Assembly (NCBI RefSeq): GCF_047495875.1 | Contig: NC_092461.1 | Span: 66,204,299 to 66,268,298, forward strand | DNA length: 64,000 nucleotides | Direction of reading: 5' to 3' | DNA from: Pithys albifrons albifrons | Lineage: Eukaryota > Chordata > Aves > Passeriformes > Thamnophilidae | Shown: positions 1 to 13,709 of the stretch, piece by piece | Numbering within the stretch: position 1 is the stretch's first letter | Layout: every line of letters starts with the position of its first letter | Notes under the pieces: model-generated | The model's input: only the letters and a program-made list of their open reading frames with translations | The model's database searches: none | What the model was told of the DNA's origin: nothing | Position numbers and translations under genes: made by a program

Positions 1-3000
1 TTTCCTTGTAAAAACACCAGTACTTCTGCTTTTGTCCTTCCTTCCACCTCCAAAACACAAGCTAGAAAAGCACTCCATCTACTCTGTGTCTGTGAATTGG
101 TGTGCACTTGCCTTCTACAGTCACATCTCTCGCAATGCCAGAACGAGTGCTTCAAGCCACCTTCATGTAAGTTATTGCTTCTTCTAAGCATACCACAAAT
201 TCCTTTTTTTAATACATGATCTGATAACAAAAGAATCAGCCAGTTTATTTAGGGGCAATATTTTGATCTATATGTGCTTTAGATTCAGTTACACTTTTTG
301 AGGAGATTTTTAATTTATATTTTATTTAATAAAGGAAAGGTTACAACCTGCTGGGATTTTTTTCTAGATCTTGTATGAGTCTTCCTAATGTGCCTGAAAG
401 TCACTGCAATATGTCCATGACTGCTTCTAGGGTGGTTGTTATTGGTTTTGTTTCTCTTCCTTTTCACCTCATTTTCCCACTATGACCCAAAAAGAATAAA
501 TTTGTCCCTTTTCATATCTCTCTTCCCAAATATCACAATCTTGGATTATGTTCTTTCTTCCTCCTTCCTATCCCTTTTTGTTTGTAAATAAGCATGATCA
601 CAGCCTTCACTTCTGATTACATGGGTGGGGGAAGCAGATCACCTCTGAAATCATGCTCTCCATGAAAAGGAGATGAAAAGGCCTAACGAGCAAAAATGAT
701 CTGGAGAAAAGAAAATGGAAGAACCATGGGCTGCTGCCAGAAGCTCTGCTGAGGACCCAGCCTGTTTGCCAGCATTTGAAAAGCTGCTTGCAATTGTAGG
801 TGACTAAACCTGGGGCACTGTTTCAATGTCTGCCAAAATCAACAGTAGACCAGAAGATGGCACATAGTGACTGCTGGACCTGTCCTCCAATCCTTCTAAC
901 TGGCCAGTTCCCAATCCTGTGCCTCAGTTTTCTGTTTCTGGAATGAGAAGAGCTGCTAAATTTTTTTACAAAAAACAGTACACCCTTTATTTATGCCAGG
1001 AAATTAGCAAACACAGCAGTAGGAAGGGATCACTAGAACAGATCATAATGATGAAAAAACTAAACTTAAATGTCTCTTCCTTCAAATGTCTCATGTACAA
1101 CCAAGGCTGGAGTTCAGCAGAAACCGAGGAAAAAATCCCCTTCCCACAAAAAATACAAAGCACTCAAACCATTTGCATCTTAACAATAAGTGCAAACAAA
1201 TGATTGAGAAACAGGTCCAGTTCCTGTACTGTAAAATTTACCTCCTCCCTTTCCTTATAGGAGTGTGTAAAGCTCTTGTACAGGAATAGCTTACAGGGAT
1301 AACCCAGACATTGAACCCCAGAGCCTGGCCTGGACTCCATCCAGGGGATGGGCAACTGCTTCCCCTTTCTTGCTGGTCACCATGTCCTTTATTTGACCTA
1401 GTCTCAAGTACATGTAGATCCCTATTTATCAAGCTACTTAAGAACAGCTGTGTTAAAGCCTACTTTGATGAATTAATGCATAGGACATTAAAAACTGCAA
1501 CTATATAGAAAAGGACACAAACTGAAATATATTTAGCAGTCTAAGCAGATTTTACTGTACAACATGAACTTTTGGCTCTGCAGAGAGATGTTTGTTTCTA
1601 TCTCCAGCTGTTTGAAAACTAACCTTGTTTACTGCATTCATAATTGTACCTTTCACTCTTGTGCCTGTACACGAGGAGCAGTAGGACCACAGGGCACCCT
1701 GCTGCATTCACAGTTCACACAAGAGCACATCTGACCTTGGCCTTAGCACACTCATGGCCAGATGCAGCTCCAAATATGGCTGTGCTGACTTCGCTACACT
1801 TTGGCCAGATCCAACGAGAACAAATCATGAACCAAAGCCTGTCTCCAAGGTACTGTACAAACACTGGAAAGAAAGAGTACCATGAGCCTAAAGAATGGAT
1901 ACAAGATGTAAATCAAGAGGATGTGATAATGTTAATGTTCCTTAGATATTCACATGCTGTTACATAAATTCAGACTTTTAACCAGCCTTGAATTAAAAGA
2001 GGTAGCTAGGGAAGATGAACCATAGAATAGGCAAGGGGTAGTAAGATTGTGTATTTTGTCTTCCAGAGTGGAGATTCTTCTTTTTACTTCAGAACAAGAT
2101 GAAACTGTTTTAATCACAGAATATAAACACTAGCATGAAAAGCAGATCCAGTGTGCATAAAAAGAGGGCAATCATTTAAGCACATTCAGTTACTGTGTTT
2201 CTAGTAAAGTAGCTTTATTTAAGTTGATAAAAGACAGACAGTGCCTCAAGGCATGGTTCTTCTGAAACTCAGTCCATGCTCAGGTTCAAACTTACAGGTG
2301 TAATGAGCCTCTTGCTTCTATGTAGTGAATGAAGTCTGGGCAACAATTAGCCATCACAGGCTCACTGCTATTGCATGTCCTTGACATTTTGAAACATTCA
2401 ATATTTGGACTAATGTTTTCTATTAAGTCTATAAGAGCATAATTTACTTCTTTCATTAACTAGGTATTTCACTCCAGCTGTTACATTCAGTCATTACCTT
2501 TTCAGTAAACTTCTTTTAAAATCAGTTCCTTATAGTACTTTGGAGTGGTTTTCTGGAACTGGTTTCTTGAACTGTGGTAGATCGCAGCTCAAGTCAAGGG
2601 TCAGCACAGGCAACCAATGCTGCTTCCACAAAAATTAATTTGCAGCATTTTGTGAGCAAGACAGAGTAGAAAAGCAAAGATGAAATGCATACATTCACAG
2701 TGATATACACACTCTTGAGAACCAAGATTCTGGAAATTCATAAGCTTTCTTCTTATGAATGCTTTAAAAGTTAAAATCTTCTTCCTACAATCTTTCCCAC
2801 TCTCAGGAAAAGTTACTATTGCAGATACATTCTTTAAATGGTTTATATCTGACTGCACATTTCCAGGATGAAGTCTTTGTTCCCAGTTGCCCAGGCACCT
2901 GCACATGCACATAGGTGACAAGCAACCCAGCAGGATTCCTCACATGTAGAAAACCATATTTAACTATTTATTTATACAGTTTTTTCTCAGGTTTAAATTA

Positions 3001-6000
3001 TTTTAGGACAGATGGACTTACAACTCTGATGTTTGGATGATGGGAGACTATTTTCTTCCAATGAAAGAAGTGCTACTGATTGACACTCTGCTTTCATCTT
3101 CCTGTGGGAGTATTATCTGTGCTTCCTGAGACATGTGTCTTTTACCTAATTGAGGTTGACTTAATAGAAAAGATCATGTTCTCTCATTAAGTGGTATAGA
3201 CCATGTATAAAGAAAACATACTTACAGAAAGAGAGAAAACACTTGTTGTTACTATTGTCATCTGTGAAAATTATTACCTTTACCCCTTGTCCAGTTTGGG
3301 ATTTCATTTCTAATCCCTTTAACAGGCTTTCCCAAATCCTGAGTAGTTTAAACTATTATTTAATATATTCTTTGCTAGAAAGATTTTATGCCTGTGTCTG
3401 TGTCTCTCTATGTACATTATAATATGTATGCACATACACATAATATTATTATTCCCTCAGTAGCAATTAAGCAGTATAATCCACCTCAAAGACATTTACA
3501 ACAATTTAAACTACCCTGAATCAAGGAGTTTAGAGGATTAGAGATGAGATTTAAGCAGTTACTGAGAGGATAAATTTTACAGTTCCTGTGCATTGCAGCA
3601 CTGTTTGACTTTAAGGCCAGAGAACAGAGGGTTTGGAAGTGATTGAAGCAGAGAAGGAAATGAATCAAAATGTGAATATGAATCAAAAGTCTAGAATAGT
3701 TTGTTGAGATCTTTTAACTTCCATGTTTAAAGCAGAATAGAGAGCTGGCTATTTGAGCAAGTTTGTCCAAATCCTTGCAATCTCCCTCCCTTGGCAATAT
3801 AAGGACAGTCAGTGAGTGTGTGTGTACTCCCATACTGTCTCCAGCACCCTCCATGTCTGTGGTGTGAGCAGGCAGAGTAGGTCTGGCTTAAGCTGAAAGC
3901 TCTGCTACCTTCAATAACACAGGGCGGGCTTTGGGATGGTGGGCTTAAACTAGCACTGAAAATTCAAGCCACTCTGGATTTATCAAAGGAATAGAGTGTC
4001 CAAAGATAAAAAATTGCCTATGCTGAAGAAGGATTGAAATCACCCAGAACTGTTGTTTCATTTTTCCAATGCCTGCATAGCGAACAAGCACACCAAAATT
4101 GCTTCATGTTTATGGGTGCATTCTAATGTTTATTTATATCAACACATTTATGCTTGTCAATCTTAGAATCCTCAGCTGAAATCGTGTTTGGCTGAAAGTG
4201 TCTTTGAAGAAAAACTCACACAATGTATTTATCTCTTGTACAATCCCTGGAGCCCTTTCCTCCAGACTACCTTGTCAATGGAGCAAAAGTAAACTCTCTA
4301 AAACTGCCCATCTTCTGTATTTAGCACCTGGGACATTTCCTATTTTCCTCTGTCTCTGCCAGTGAGAAGCTACCACTAAAAAGTTAAAAACAGAGAAAAA
4401 TTACCATTACCACCTGGTGAACTAACAGTGTACTTCCCACAATTCTCCAGTAAATTCCTCCTGTTACTCCCAAAGGCCTTTTTTTTCCCCAAAATTTATT
4501 TATACACGAGCAGTATCTTATGTCAGAGCAGGAAGTGGACCCACCTGTGAGAACAGACTTTCCTAGTCACCAGTTTCCCAAGTATGACTTTGCCCAGCAG
4601 CCCAAGGGCAGCCTTTCCAGCAGTATGTAGAGGAGCCCCCAGAAGATGTGGTCCTCCTCCCTTCCCCATGCAAGCCTCTGGCAAGCTGGGGAACAGAAAA
4701 ATCATACCCTCTGCTGGTCAATTTTGCTTTGTTAATGAGAGCATGAGGCACCTCCTTTTAGAATGCACATTTCCTTCCTTTCCCAAGAAAACTCTTCTAA
4801 GCTATCTATGTTTGCTGCTTATTAGAAGGAAGGCAGAAATAGCCAAATCTGTGTGGAAAACATGAGGTTGGAGAGGCCAAGTACAAGGAAGCCCTGCAGC
4901 ATGAGTGTCAGGTCATGTACTTATATCAACTTCACTTCCTGAAGGTCCACACTTGGTCATGGAGGGAACAAGCTCTCTGTGATCTCCAAATACTGAGAGG
5001 AAATGCTCATTACAATTTCTCCTTGTGACTGTGACTACTTTGCTTAGTAGAGAGATTCATTAAGGGGAATGACCTATTTGCAGAGCTTGTAAAAGTTCTA
5101 ACTGTGTTTGTAATGGTTTTTTTCTCTTAAAAAATATAAATTATTTCAAACTACCATTAAGTGACTGCAGCAGTGCCATGGGACAGGGAATTGTCATGTT
5201 CACATGCCAGAAGGGGAAATAATCTTTTGGATATGACAGTGGATCTCATTACTAAAGTGCTCAGAAGGTTATTGCATTTACTGGGGAGTGGGTACAGAAA
5301 TTACAAAAAATGTGATAAACAGCTTGCCGTAGCCCATCTAGAAACTTCACCTGCTGACATGGTTTAGTGGGCAGATGCTAATACCACCCTCAGGAGGAAG
5401 AAGGAAACCAGTGCTGGGACAGGAAGGGGTTAGGCAAGGTTTAAGTGAGTGTACAGGAAGCAATAAAGGTTGTGGAGATTTAGCTCAAGTCTGGTGAGTG
5501 TTTGATTGAATCCTTGGTTAGGGAACAAACTTGACAACATTATCTGTTTTTGCTGTAGAAACAACTGTTCACGTGTCTGAATCCTGCCCTCAGCACTGAC
5601 ATATATCAGCCTTCAATTCACTCTCTTCCATTCGAATCACAGCATGAATCAAGCACATCCCCTCTGCTCCTATGCAGATGGCAGGCAGTTTAACTATTTT
5701 TTTTTTAATTAGGTCTGATGTGTTCTTCCATTTCCTGACTAGGGTAAGTTTAACATAGGTGATGTCTTCCAGGGAAGGGCAGGTGATTTATGTGAAATCT
5801 CAAAGCTGCCTGAACATGCTGTGCTCATCGATACCAAGCTGAACCCACGTTTTGCAAGTGCAAGTCTGGCAGGCAGAAATGCCAATGGGACCAGCCCTGG
5901 GAAGAGCTATAGGAGCTCAGCCCCAGCCGCCAGCAGGGGAGCTGGGCCAGCCGCTTCTCAGCAGCCCTAGACAGCATCAGGTGCCAGAGCAGATCAGATC

Positions 6001-8014
6001 ACAGGTCCAGTTCGCCTGAAATCCTGCCTCTCCTGCTCGCCAGGAACACATGCAGAAGAACCCCCCTGCAAAGGACAAATGCCCATCCAAAAACATGTTC
6101 AGGAGTCCAGTTTCACTGCAAGAGGGAAGCACACATTGTCACAAACCCTGAAGCAGAGATCTGAGTTATTAAAATAATATTACATTAAAATATGAGTTAA
6201 TAGATTAACTTTTACCCTGTATAGTTTAACTGCAGATGTAGGCAGTATCGATTGCAATGTCTAACATTTGCTAATCCTGCTGAGCTTTTTACCTCAGTAT
6301 TTTCTCAAGGCCATGGCAGTGACACTGTGTTAAAAAAGCATTTGCTGTTTTAGATTTAAACCTGTTGCTTTAATTTCTGAATCTCTCTCTGATATTTATT
6401 ACAAAAGAGGGTATGCGGCAGTGACCACATGACCCCTTGGTACCATCTGTTATATTATATACTACAGTGACAACTCTTACTTGCCACCTTCCACTACTCA
6501 ATTGTCCATATCTTCATCTCAAAGTGTTTCCATACCTCTTCATCACAGGTTTTGTTACTCTTCTCTGGACATAAAAATATGTCAGCCATATAATCTTTTA
6601 CGAGGTGAAGCTACCCTTACCTAAAAACAGCATTCTAGCTTAGAACATGTCATTGATCTTTCCATAAAAAGGCATTGTAATTCTCGCAGCACTATCCTTT
6701 ATGCCTCCCTTAATAGGAGGATAACCTGATTCTGGGAACCTATTCCCAGGGAGCAGCTAGATGGAAAGAGGTTCAGGTTCTCAGAGTTTTGACCAGAACT
6801 TTTTATGATACAACAGAGCCCAAAGCTGCATCTCTCAGCGAGGTCACCTTTGTCATGTGCACACGTAAGGTTCTGACTCACTATCTACACCCTGCTCGAT
6901 GCAAATTTCAGTTGCCATGTATGGCCTTTGCTTGCCTGCCCAAAATAAAATGCTGAGCACCATTGTTGGCTGGCCATTGTCCTTTGTGCTGTGTAGGTGG
7001 CCACAGTGTAGGAACAAGCAATAGCAGCAGTTCCAGGGGGCCAGGGGCAAAGGTGGAGGTTATGACCTCTTGTGTATCATTAGGCAATTAGCTGGGGCCC
7101 TCTCTAACCTCTCAAAACACAGGGTTCTGGGCAAACTGTCCTCCCCTCGCAAACCATGCTTGACTGTCCTCTGTTTGTAGCCTGCTGAAAATGTTTTCAA
7201 ATCCTCTCAGATATTCTTCTGTTCTACATATGAACAATATTATTAGATGCTTTTTCTCTTGCATCTTGCAAACTTGCAAGATTTTGAGGTACTGGAAGAA
7301 GACCTTATTCCAAGTATTGCATAAATCAGGAGGGAACTGACATTTTCAGAGCCACCACAGAAACAGGCTGGGTATTTACAGGTTTTGTCCAAGGTACTGT
7401 CTCATCTCAGGATCCCGCTATCTGTATCTAAAATGAAACGTTTTTACCCAAAGGGGCCAGAACCATCTGTGAAAAGAGAAGATACAGAAGGGAAAGATTC
7501 AAGGATTTAGACATAATTGAACCTAGCCAACTCAGCTAAGCAGACCCCATTGAGATAATTCCTGAATCCCTTGAAAATCTACTCAGATTTGGTCATAATA
7601 AAACAGGCAAATCTCAAATACCTTTTCCTAATTTTATTTCTTTTCATATTTGCAAACTCGGTCCAAGAAGCTGTGTGGATAAGTATGCCTGGTACGTTTC
7701 TGACTTTACATTAAAAGGTTAGATGGTCTGATTACGCTGTTTCTGAGACAGTGGGGTTTTCTTCTGGTTGAATTGACACCAATGTCCTTTGCAAAAGACA
7801 GTGAAAACTGAGGAAAAGGAGGATAAAAGAAAAGATGAAGGAAGGAAGTAAAGAAGAGTCAGTCTGACAAAAGATAAGAAATCAGAGCACCAGATCTATG
7901 CTTCATGCATATAATTTTATTAGATTACCTTGTAAGCAATGGTGCAATTTTGTGTGTAAGACGGTACAGGTCTTTCCCTCTCAAGGCTATGGTAAGAGAG
8001 AGGTAAGGTAGTGA
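1..8014. other. Intergenic or intronic unique sequence
   Basis: Apart from the weak exon-like segment at 121-166, I see no gene in this stretch. It is AT-rich, with stop codons in all frames at the density expected of non-coding DNA. The open frames inside it are under about 110 codons and resemble no family I recognise. Around 870-950 a short phrase resembles the 3' half of a MIR-type SINE, but it is too short and diverged to call. Confidence 0.6.
121..166 (+). other. Possible small exon (weak)
   Basis: A 46-base segment sits between an acceptor-like pyrimidine stretch ending in CTACAG (to 120) and a strong donor-like GTAAGTTATT (from 167). In its first frame it is open and encodes SHLSQCQNECFKPPS plus one base, with two closely spaced cysteines as in small extracellular modules. 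I do not recognise the protein. Acceptor and donor pairs at this distance also arise by chance in 64 kb of vertebrate DNA, and no second exon was found to pair with it. If real, the length (not a multiple of three) means it would change reading phase. Confidence 0.15.
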
Positions 8015-8200
8015 CACAGAATTCAAGAGATCTGGCTCCCATTCCTGGCTCTGACACAAACCTTGTGTAAATCACTTAATCTCTCTGTGCCTCTGTTTCC
8101 CATCTGTGAAACAGAGATAACACATCCTTTTTCTCACCCCAGTCTGTCTTGTCTATTTAGATTATCTGCTTTCCTGGGCAGGGAAAGCTTCTTACTGTAT
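8015..8200 (+). repeat. Ancient MIR-type SINE
   Basis: The stretch follows the amniote MIR core in order: a CCTGGCTCTG box near 8045, then the AATCACTTAATCTCTCTGTG phrase near 8071-8090, then CCTCTGTTTCCCATCTGTGAA near 8091-8110. It continues into a LINE-like 3' part (TCTATTTAGATTATCTGC near 8153-8170, followed by GGGCAGG). MIR elements were active before the mammal-reptile split and are rare but known in birds. The copy is diverged and cannot be active. Identification rests on remembered consensus phrases, not on an alignment. Confidence 0.7.
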
Positions 8201-9386
8201 GGGCTTGGGTTTTCAGTTTGTTTGTCCTCAGTGCTTTTTGCTGGAACCCTTAAGACCAGAGGGAACCACAGTGATCATCTGGACATGACCCCTTATACAA
8301 GACAAGTCCTGAGAGCTCCCAGAATTAATTCTTATTTTAGCATGTGAGATTGACAAAAGAATAGACTTTAGAAAAAAAATATACACATAAACATACATAC
8401 ATACATATTTCTCCTACTATACATAATGTAAAAAAAAAGAAAAAACCCAAATCCAATATAGTTTTTTATAAACAACTCTAAGTAACCTTCACCAATAAAA
8501 ACTGGTGGTTTATTCCTTCCTTAATTTTCCCACTAATTGAATAATGGTTCCACCACTAGCTGTTATCCTTGCTGAACTTGAGAGCTCTCTCTGATCAATG
8601 TGTATGTACTTATGTGGAACTTCTTTTTCCTAACTTTTTCTAAGGATGTAATCTAACCTTCCTGTCCAGTGATGGAAGCACCTGAGTACAGGAATTCATG
8701 CCAAAGATATTGAATATCTGTCTTTGTGAGAAGAGCACAGTTGTGATCATAACTTGACTTTGGACACGATGGTTGCTTCTGTTAATGTGCATTCTGCCCC
8801 TCCTTTCTCCATCATTACCATACACCAATAATTGGTGAGTTCCAGTGAGATAAGCAGATTTGAAACCTTTTGAGGGGAGGAAAGAATTCTACTTTGAGTT
8901 TTTTTTAACCTGGACAAACTCTAACCACTGAGTAATTGAATAAAAGACCTTTTCCTGTGGTCATGTGTTAAAGAAAGGTTGCATATGCTTTTGCATTTTA
9001 TACACAGACTGATCCTTGAAGTGTGCCACAAGCACACTCCTTGGATCAAGCTCTGTACAGGAAACAGACAAATGTATAGTTATGACATTGAGACCGAACT
9101 GCTCAACCCTGTGAGGCTTGAGGTGTCTTCTGGGAGTGCACAAAAGCAGAACCTCAGTTACCTTGGAAACTTCTCCAGCTGAAAACCAAAGAGATTAAGG
9201 CAATTCTGGGCAGCCACCGAGCTGGGTTTTCAGGATTGCCATTTCAGATTCAGATGCCTAAACTCCTTCTAACTTCTCTCTCAAAACAGTGTTTGCAGAG
9301 CTGGCCTCTATTTGAATAATCAAAATGTCAAGCTGAACAAACATCTTACAGAAGGCTAAATCTATTGCATCAAAACGCAAATTAAA
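8201..9386. other. Unique sequence, no gene seen
   Basis: AT-rich sequence between the MIR-type SINE and the LINE relic. It contains a short ATAC microsatellite at 8391-8406 and nothing else that I can assign. Short open frames on both strands near 8960-9180 overlap each other and look like chance. Confidence 0.55.
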
Positions 9387-10090
9387 TCACCCCATTTGAA
9401 ATCTGATTTTAAATGATATTAAGTTAGTTTGATCAGAACCATCCTGATTGTCTTTAATTATATCACCTTCTTTTAATTCCTTATTACTCAAGCACCCTAT
9501 CAGCCATTCCATTATTTTGCTTGGGATCGAAGGCAAGCTGACAGGCCTATAATTACTTGGGTCACTGCATTTACCTTTTTTAAATATTGGTACAACATTA
9601 GCTCCCTTGTAGTCCTCTGGAACATCCCCAATACTCCACGTCTTGTTAAAAATCAAAATTAATCGTCTGTAGTCCTCCTTGACTATTGATCTGAAAATCT
9701 TGGATGTAAATTATCCAGACCCACTAATTTTAATGTATCTAACTTTAATATCTGCTGTTTAACACAATCCCTTAGTTACTGCTGAAATGAAAAGCATTTC
9801 ATCATCATTCTGTCCTGAATCATCTGGCTTTTCCCCAAGGACTGAACAGAAGTATTGATTGGACACTTTTGCCCTTTCTGAATTATTATTGAGAATTCTA
9901 CCAGCTAATAAATGGATTAATACCATATCTTGGAGAGGTTTTATATCTGAAATCCTGTGAAATCCTGTAAAATTTCCTTTTGTTCTGTTTAAGCATTTCC
10001 ATTTGTATCATCTTCTTCCCTGCTGAATCTTCTACCCCTTTTGCCTTCAACTTCTGGTGCTTGCTATATGTTCCCTTTCTCATTTTCCTG
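9387..10090 (-). mobile_element. Old CR1/L3-type LINE relic, reverse-transcriptase fragment
   Basis: On the minus strand 9656-9387 is open for 89 codons and reads as the start of a CR1-clade reverse transcriptase. It has the W-x-x-G-x-V-P-E-D-Y-K-x-A-N-V-V-P-I-F-K-K-G block, followed by NYRPVSL and a SIPSKIMEWLI segment, which are the conserved first motifs of this family. Upstream, about 9660-9770, the same strand reads through a broken frame that still resembles the linker before the polymerase (the spaced GPD-like region, here with a stop). Further upstream, to about 10090, the sequence resembles the EN-RT linker of ancient L3-type elements, with less certainty. It is 5' and 3' truncated, carries stops and cannot be mobile. 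The catalytic YADD region is absent. Age looks greater than that of the other CR1 copies in the window. Confidence 0.8.
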
Positions 10091-12337
10091 TTTACATATT
10101 TTCCTGGTTTAGTGACTCACAGCAGTTCTCTGTTGTATGAAATTGATCCTTTGGAAGGTAACATATATATGTTTGTGTCTATTAAACTGAAAGTAGGATT
10201 GAGAACCTGTCTTTGCCTTTGTTCCTGTAAAACCTTTTGAAATGGCTTCATACACAAGTCCATTGAACCCAAGTTTGCATTTCCCTGTATTCCTGGAATT
10301 AACCATCATTTTGTTAAGTAAATCAATCATTATTTAGCCTGTGATCCAAAACTTCAGCTCATAAAGACCTTTCTGAAATTACAGGAAGAAATGAAGTGAA
10401 ACTGGGCTCTTCCTAAAACTTCAGGCACGTACTACTGACACTTTGCCCTGCTAGTCCCTATAGTGATGGTGAAGGGTGTCATTTCTTTTTCATCATAGAA
10501 GCTACAATAACTGATGTGGAATGTATGACAGCACATTCCACTAGCAAGAGGGGTGACAGCTTAAGATGATAAGGTTCTAACAACTGCAAAAGGGATGCAA
10601 AAGTGAAAATGAAATAGCACAAATTCAGTTTTCAGGCTAAGAGAGAAAGTTCCACCCTTGGCCTATCCAGACATATGAAGAAAATACAGGGATTTCCAAA
10701 GTGGGACTGATCTCACCACCTTCCACACTGCAAAAGCAAGTCCCAGAGCAATCTTATTGTGGAGATGAAAATGAGCTACTATGTAAGTAGCTGCAACTAA
10801 TAAATCCAAAGCAAGACAGCATTATTTATAACAAAACATCAAAAATAATTTACACTTCTAGAGTACAATTATGAACACTAACTAAGCTGCAGAAACTTTT
10901 CAGAGGCTCACAACTATACAAACTAAACCTCAACCCCACTGAATTTAAAGGGAGCTTTCATCCATGTCCTTCTTCAAAAAGCATAACAAACTTCTACTGA
11001 CAATACTTTGCTGTTTAAAATGACAAACATACACAAGGAAGAACTGACTTTCCAGAGAGGTGTTAGGGCATGCCCACTTGTTTCAAGATGCAAAACTGGG
11101 GCCTTATCAGAAAACTTTTCAGGGCAGAGAGATTTCTTCCTTAACCACTCTGAAAGATGCCTGCACGTCGAAGTTGTAGTCATTTCTGAAAACGAATAAG
11201 GAATATGTCAAAGCACAGACTAAGCAAGTAAAGACTAGGAATCACAGCTTCCTAATGTGTGAGAAACCTCTTTAGCAAGCAAGCGCTGGAAAGAAAAGGT
11301 TGGTAGTTTCCGTGATTTTAAAGCTGAGGGACCTACAAGTGCTGACAGTTGTACATCTGCTTTGCTTGTCTTCTGATGGACAGGAATCAACTCCCGTCCA
11401 GGAGCTCTGTAGGCACAAGTCCAAGGTAATAATCTCAAAGTGGCACAGCTGTGGTTCTCGATCAGTTCAAGTGTGTTATGCACTCATGATGAGCAGCAAG
11501 ACCCTACAGCCAAGGGGACTTCCGAGTAATCTGAGTTCCCAGCTGTGGCAATAACCAAATCATCAAAGGTTGATAAAGTCAATATTGTTATGTTGCCTTG
11601 GGAACCAGACAAATGCCCAGACCTGTTCCCTTTAGTAACAGAGTAGGGAGATAAGTCATCGCTACTTCCCTCTTATGAAGTGTTCCCAGAGCTCCTGCCC
11701 CATGAACTACGTGGGATGTGTCTTGCAGGTTTTGGAGAGATGAACATTCCAGTGTGTGACTTGTTTAATCAGAACTTTGGTTACAAACTTGTAATAAGCC
11801 ACGCTAAGAGGCAGGATATAGTTGTTTGGGTTTAACACCACAATAACGCAACTGCTCTGGTGCTGGCCCATATGTGGCCACCTCGGTGTGTGGGTGAAGG
11901 AGACATGTGATGACCTGCACCCATCAGGGCAAATGAAGCTGAATGACTCAAAAGCAGACGTCAGATTAGAGTCACATACGTCTGTCTCACAGACACATCC
12001 TTTAACCACCAGCCACTTCCCAGAAAATGTGCCTAGACAAAATATTTAAGCTGTATTCTTAAAACTGGAGGGAGGGGGAAGAATCTATTTTAAGAGAAGC
12101 CTCAGTGTTCAGCTGAAGGACTCTACCAAAGCTCAGAAAAACCCCAGGCTTAAATAACTCTAATCCAGTTTGACCAGCAGCATCTGAATAAAGACAGACC
12201 AATAATCCATTCTCCAGGTTTAAATATTATCTTGCATAAGTGCACTGTGTTGCACTTATTTCTCATTCATCTGAAAACTACTTCTATTAAAGTACCTAAA
12301 CCAGAAACACAAGACACATACACAGAAGAAAGGGTTC

Positions 12338-12366
12338 AAAAAAAAAAAAAACCAACAAAAAAACCC
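12338..12366. repeat. A-rich simple repeat
   Basis: A run of about 13 A followed by short A and CAA groups. No retroposed gene body was recognised next to it. Confidence 0.8.
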
Positions 12367-13665
12367 AGTCCTACAGCTGTTACAAGCACTTAAACATTTC
12401 AACAGTGTTTATAAATGTATGCCAAACTGGAATTATTTGTCTCATATTATTATGATTAGTATACCAAAGAACTCCAATTTCAAAAATAATTGTAGTAGTG
12501 TAGCATCACTCATAAAGGAATATTATGCAAAGAATATTTGCCCTAATTTTTTGGTCCAAAGATTTCTCAGTAATGACAGTAGAAATCCAAACACTAACAT
12601 TAGTCTAATTTGTCTGATCCTATCTAACTGAGAGATACCGTAACATTCCTCTGCCACAAATCATCATCAAGGCACTTTTCAGAAATTACAGTAATGTGGC
12701 TGGCCTTTTCCTTTTTAAATTAAATTCCTTACTGATTAGAAGTGTAAGATGCATAGAGAGAGAAGTCATTCTTTAAAATTCCTATTGACATCCAAAATAA
12801 GAACATCTTCATAAGACTTCCAGCAATACTTTATCATATGAAATTAAAAAGAAAGGTAAAAAAAGGAAAAAAATCCTAGATTAAGTGAAAAGCAAAAGCA
12901 AAATATTGTCTTGCCAAAAAATATATATATATCAATAATTTCAATGGAGAAAAACAAATTCAGATTTAGGAAGACTGAGAAGAGGAACTTTAGTTATATT
13001 GACTGAGGCATCTAAGGATGACAAGTACAAAACACACCTCAGGACCTCCAATACCAAAGAGTTTGCTGCCCACTGCTGAAAAGGCAATCTCCAGCTCACA
13101 AGAACCTACCCTAAGTATGCTCTGCACACTGACATTTCCAGCATTAAAGGAAACACCTTCCAAATATATAGCAGTAGGGGACAGAAAGTACAAATTACTT
13201 GAGCCTGCATCTGCAAATCAACAAAATGCAGACTCAGAAATCCAGTTGAATTTCTAAATATTTTCTAATCTCACAATTCCTCATCAGTCTCAAAGGTGAA
13301 AGATTACTGACAGTGAAGATGAACAAGAATGATGTAAGTGCTGTGCAACAGGGATTCAGCAGACTCTCTCCTTGAGGTTGATTTATTGCTGGTCATCTTT
13401 GCTTTAATGCCCTAGAAGTCTCTCCTACATAATATTATGTTATCAAGATTGAGTAAATTACAAAAGAAGCATCATGCATAGTTCTAATTCTTTTCTCACA
13501 ACAGGATGTTTATTTCCTGTTTGGAGATAGTAAAAAGGATTTCTAGTTATCATATTACAGCAATTTACAAAAAATGCCTGTAGGCAGGAAGTTCATGAAG
13601 AGTGAAACTGGCTCATAACTGGGTTAGCACATGTGAATGGATTCTGAAATGTAAATTTCTCTGGT

Positions 13666-13709
13666 AAAAAAAAAAAAAAAGGAAAAAGAAAAAGAAAAAT
13701 TAAAAAAGG
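13666..13709. repeat. A-rich simple repeat with AAAAG units
   Basis: Fifteen consecutive A followed by repeated GAAAAA-type units. It could be the tail of an old retroposed copy on the plus strand, but the sequence before it shows no recognisable parent gene. Confidence 0.8.
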
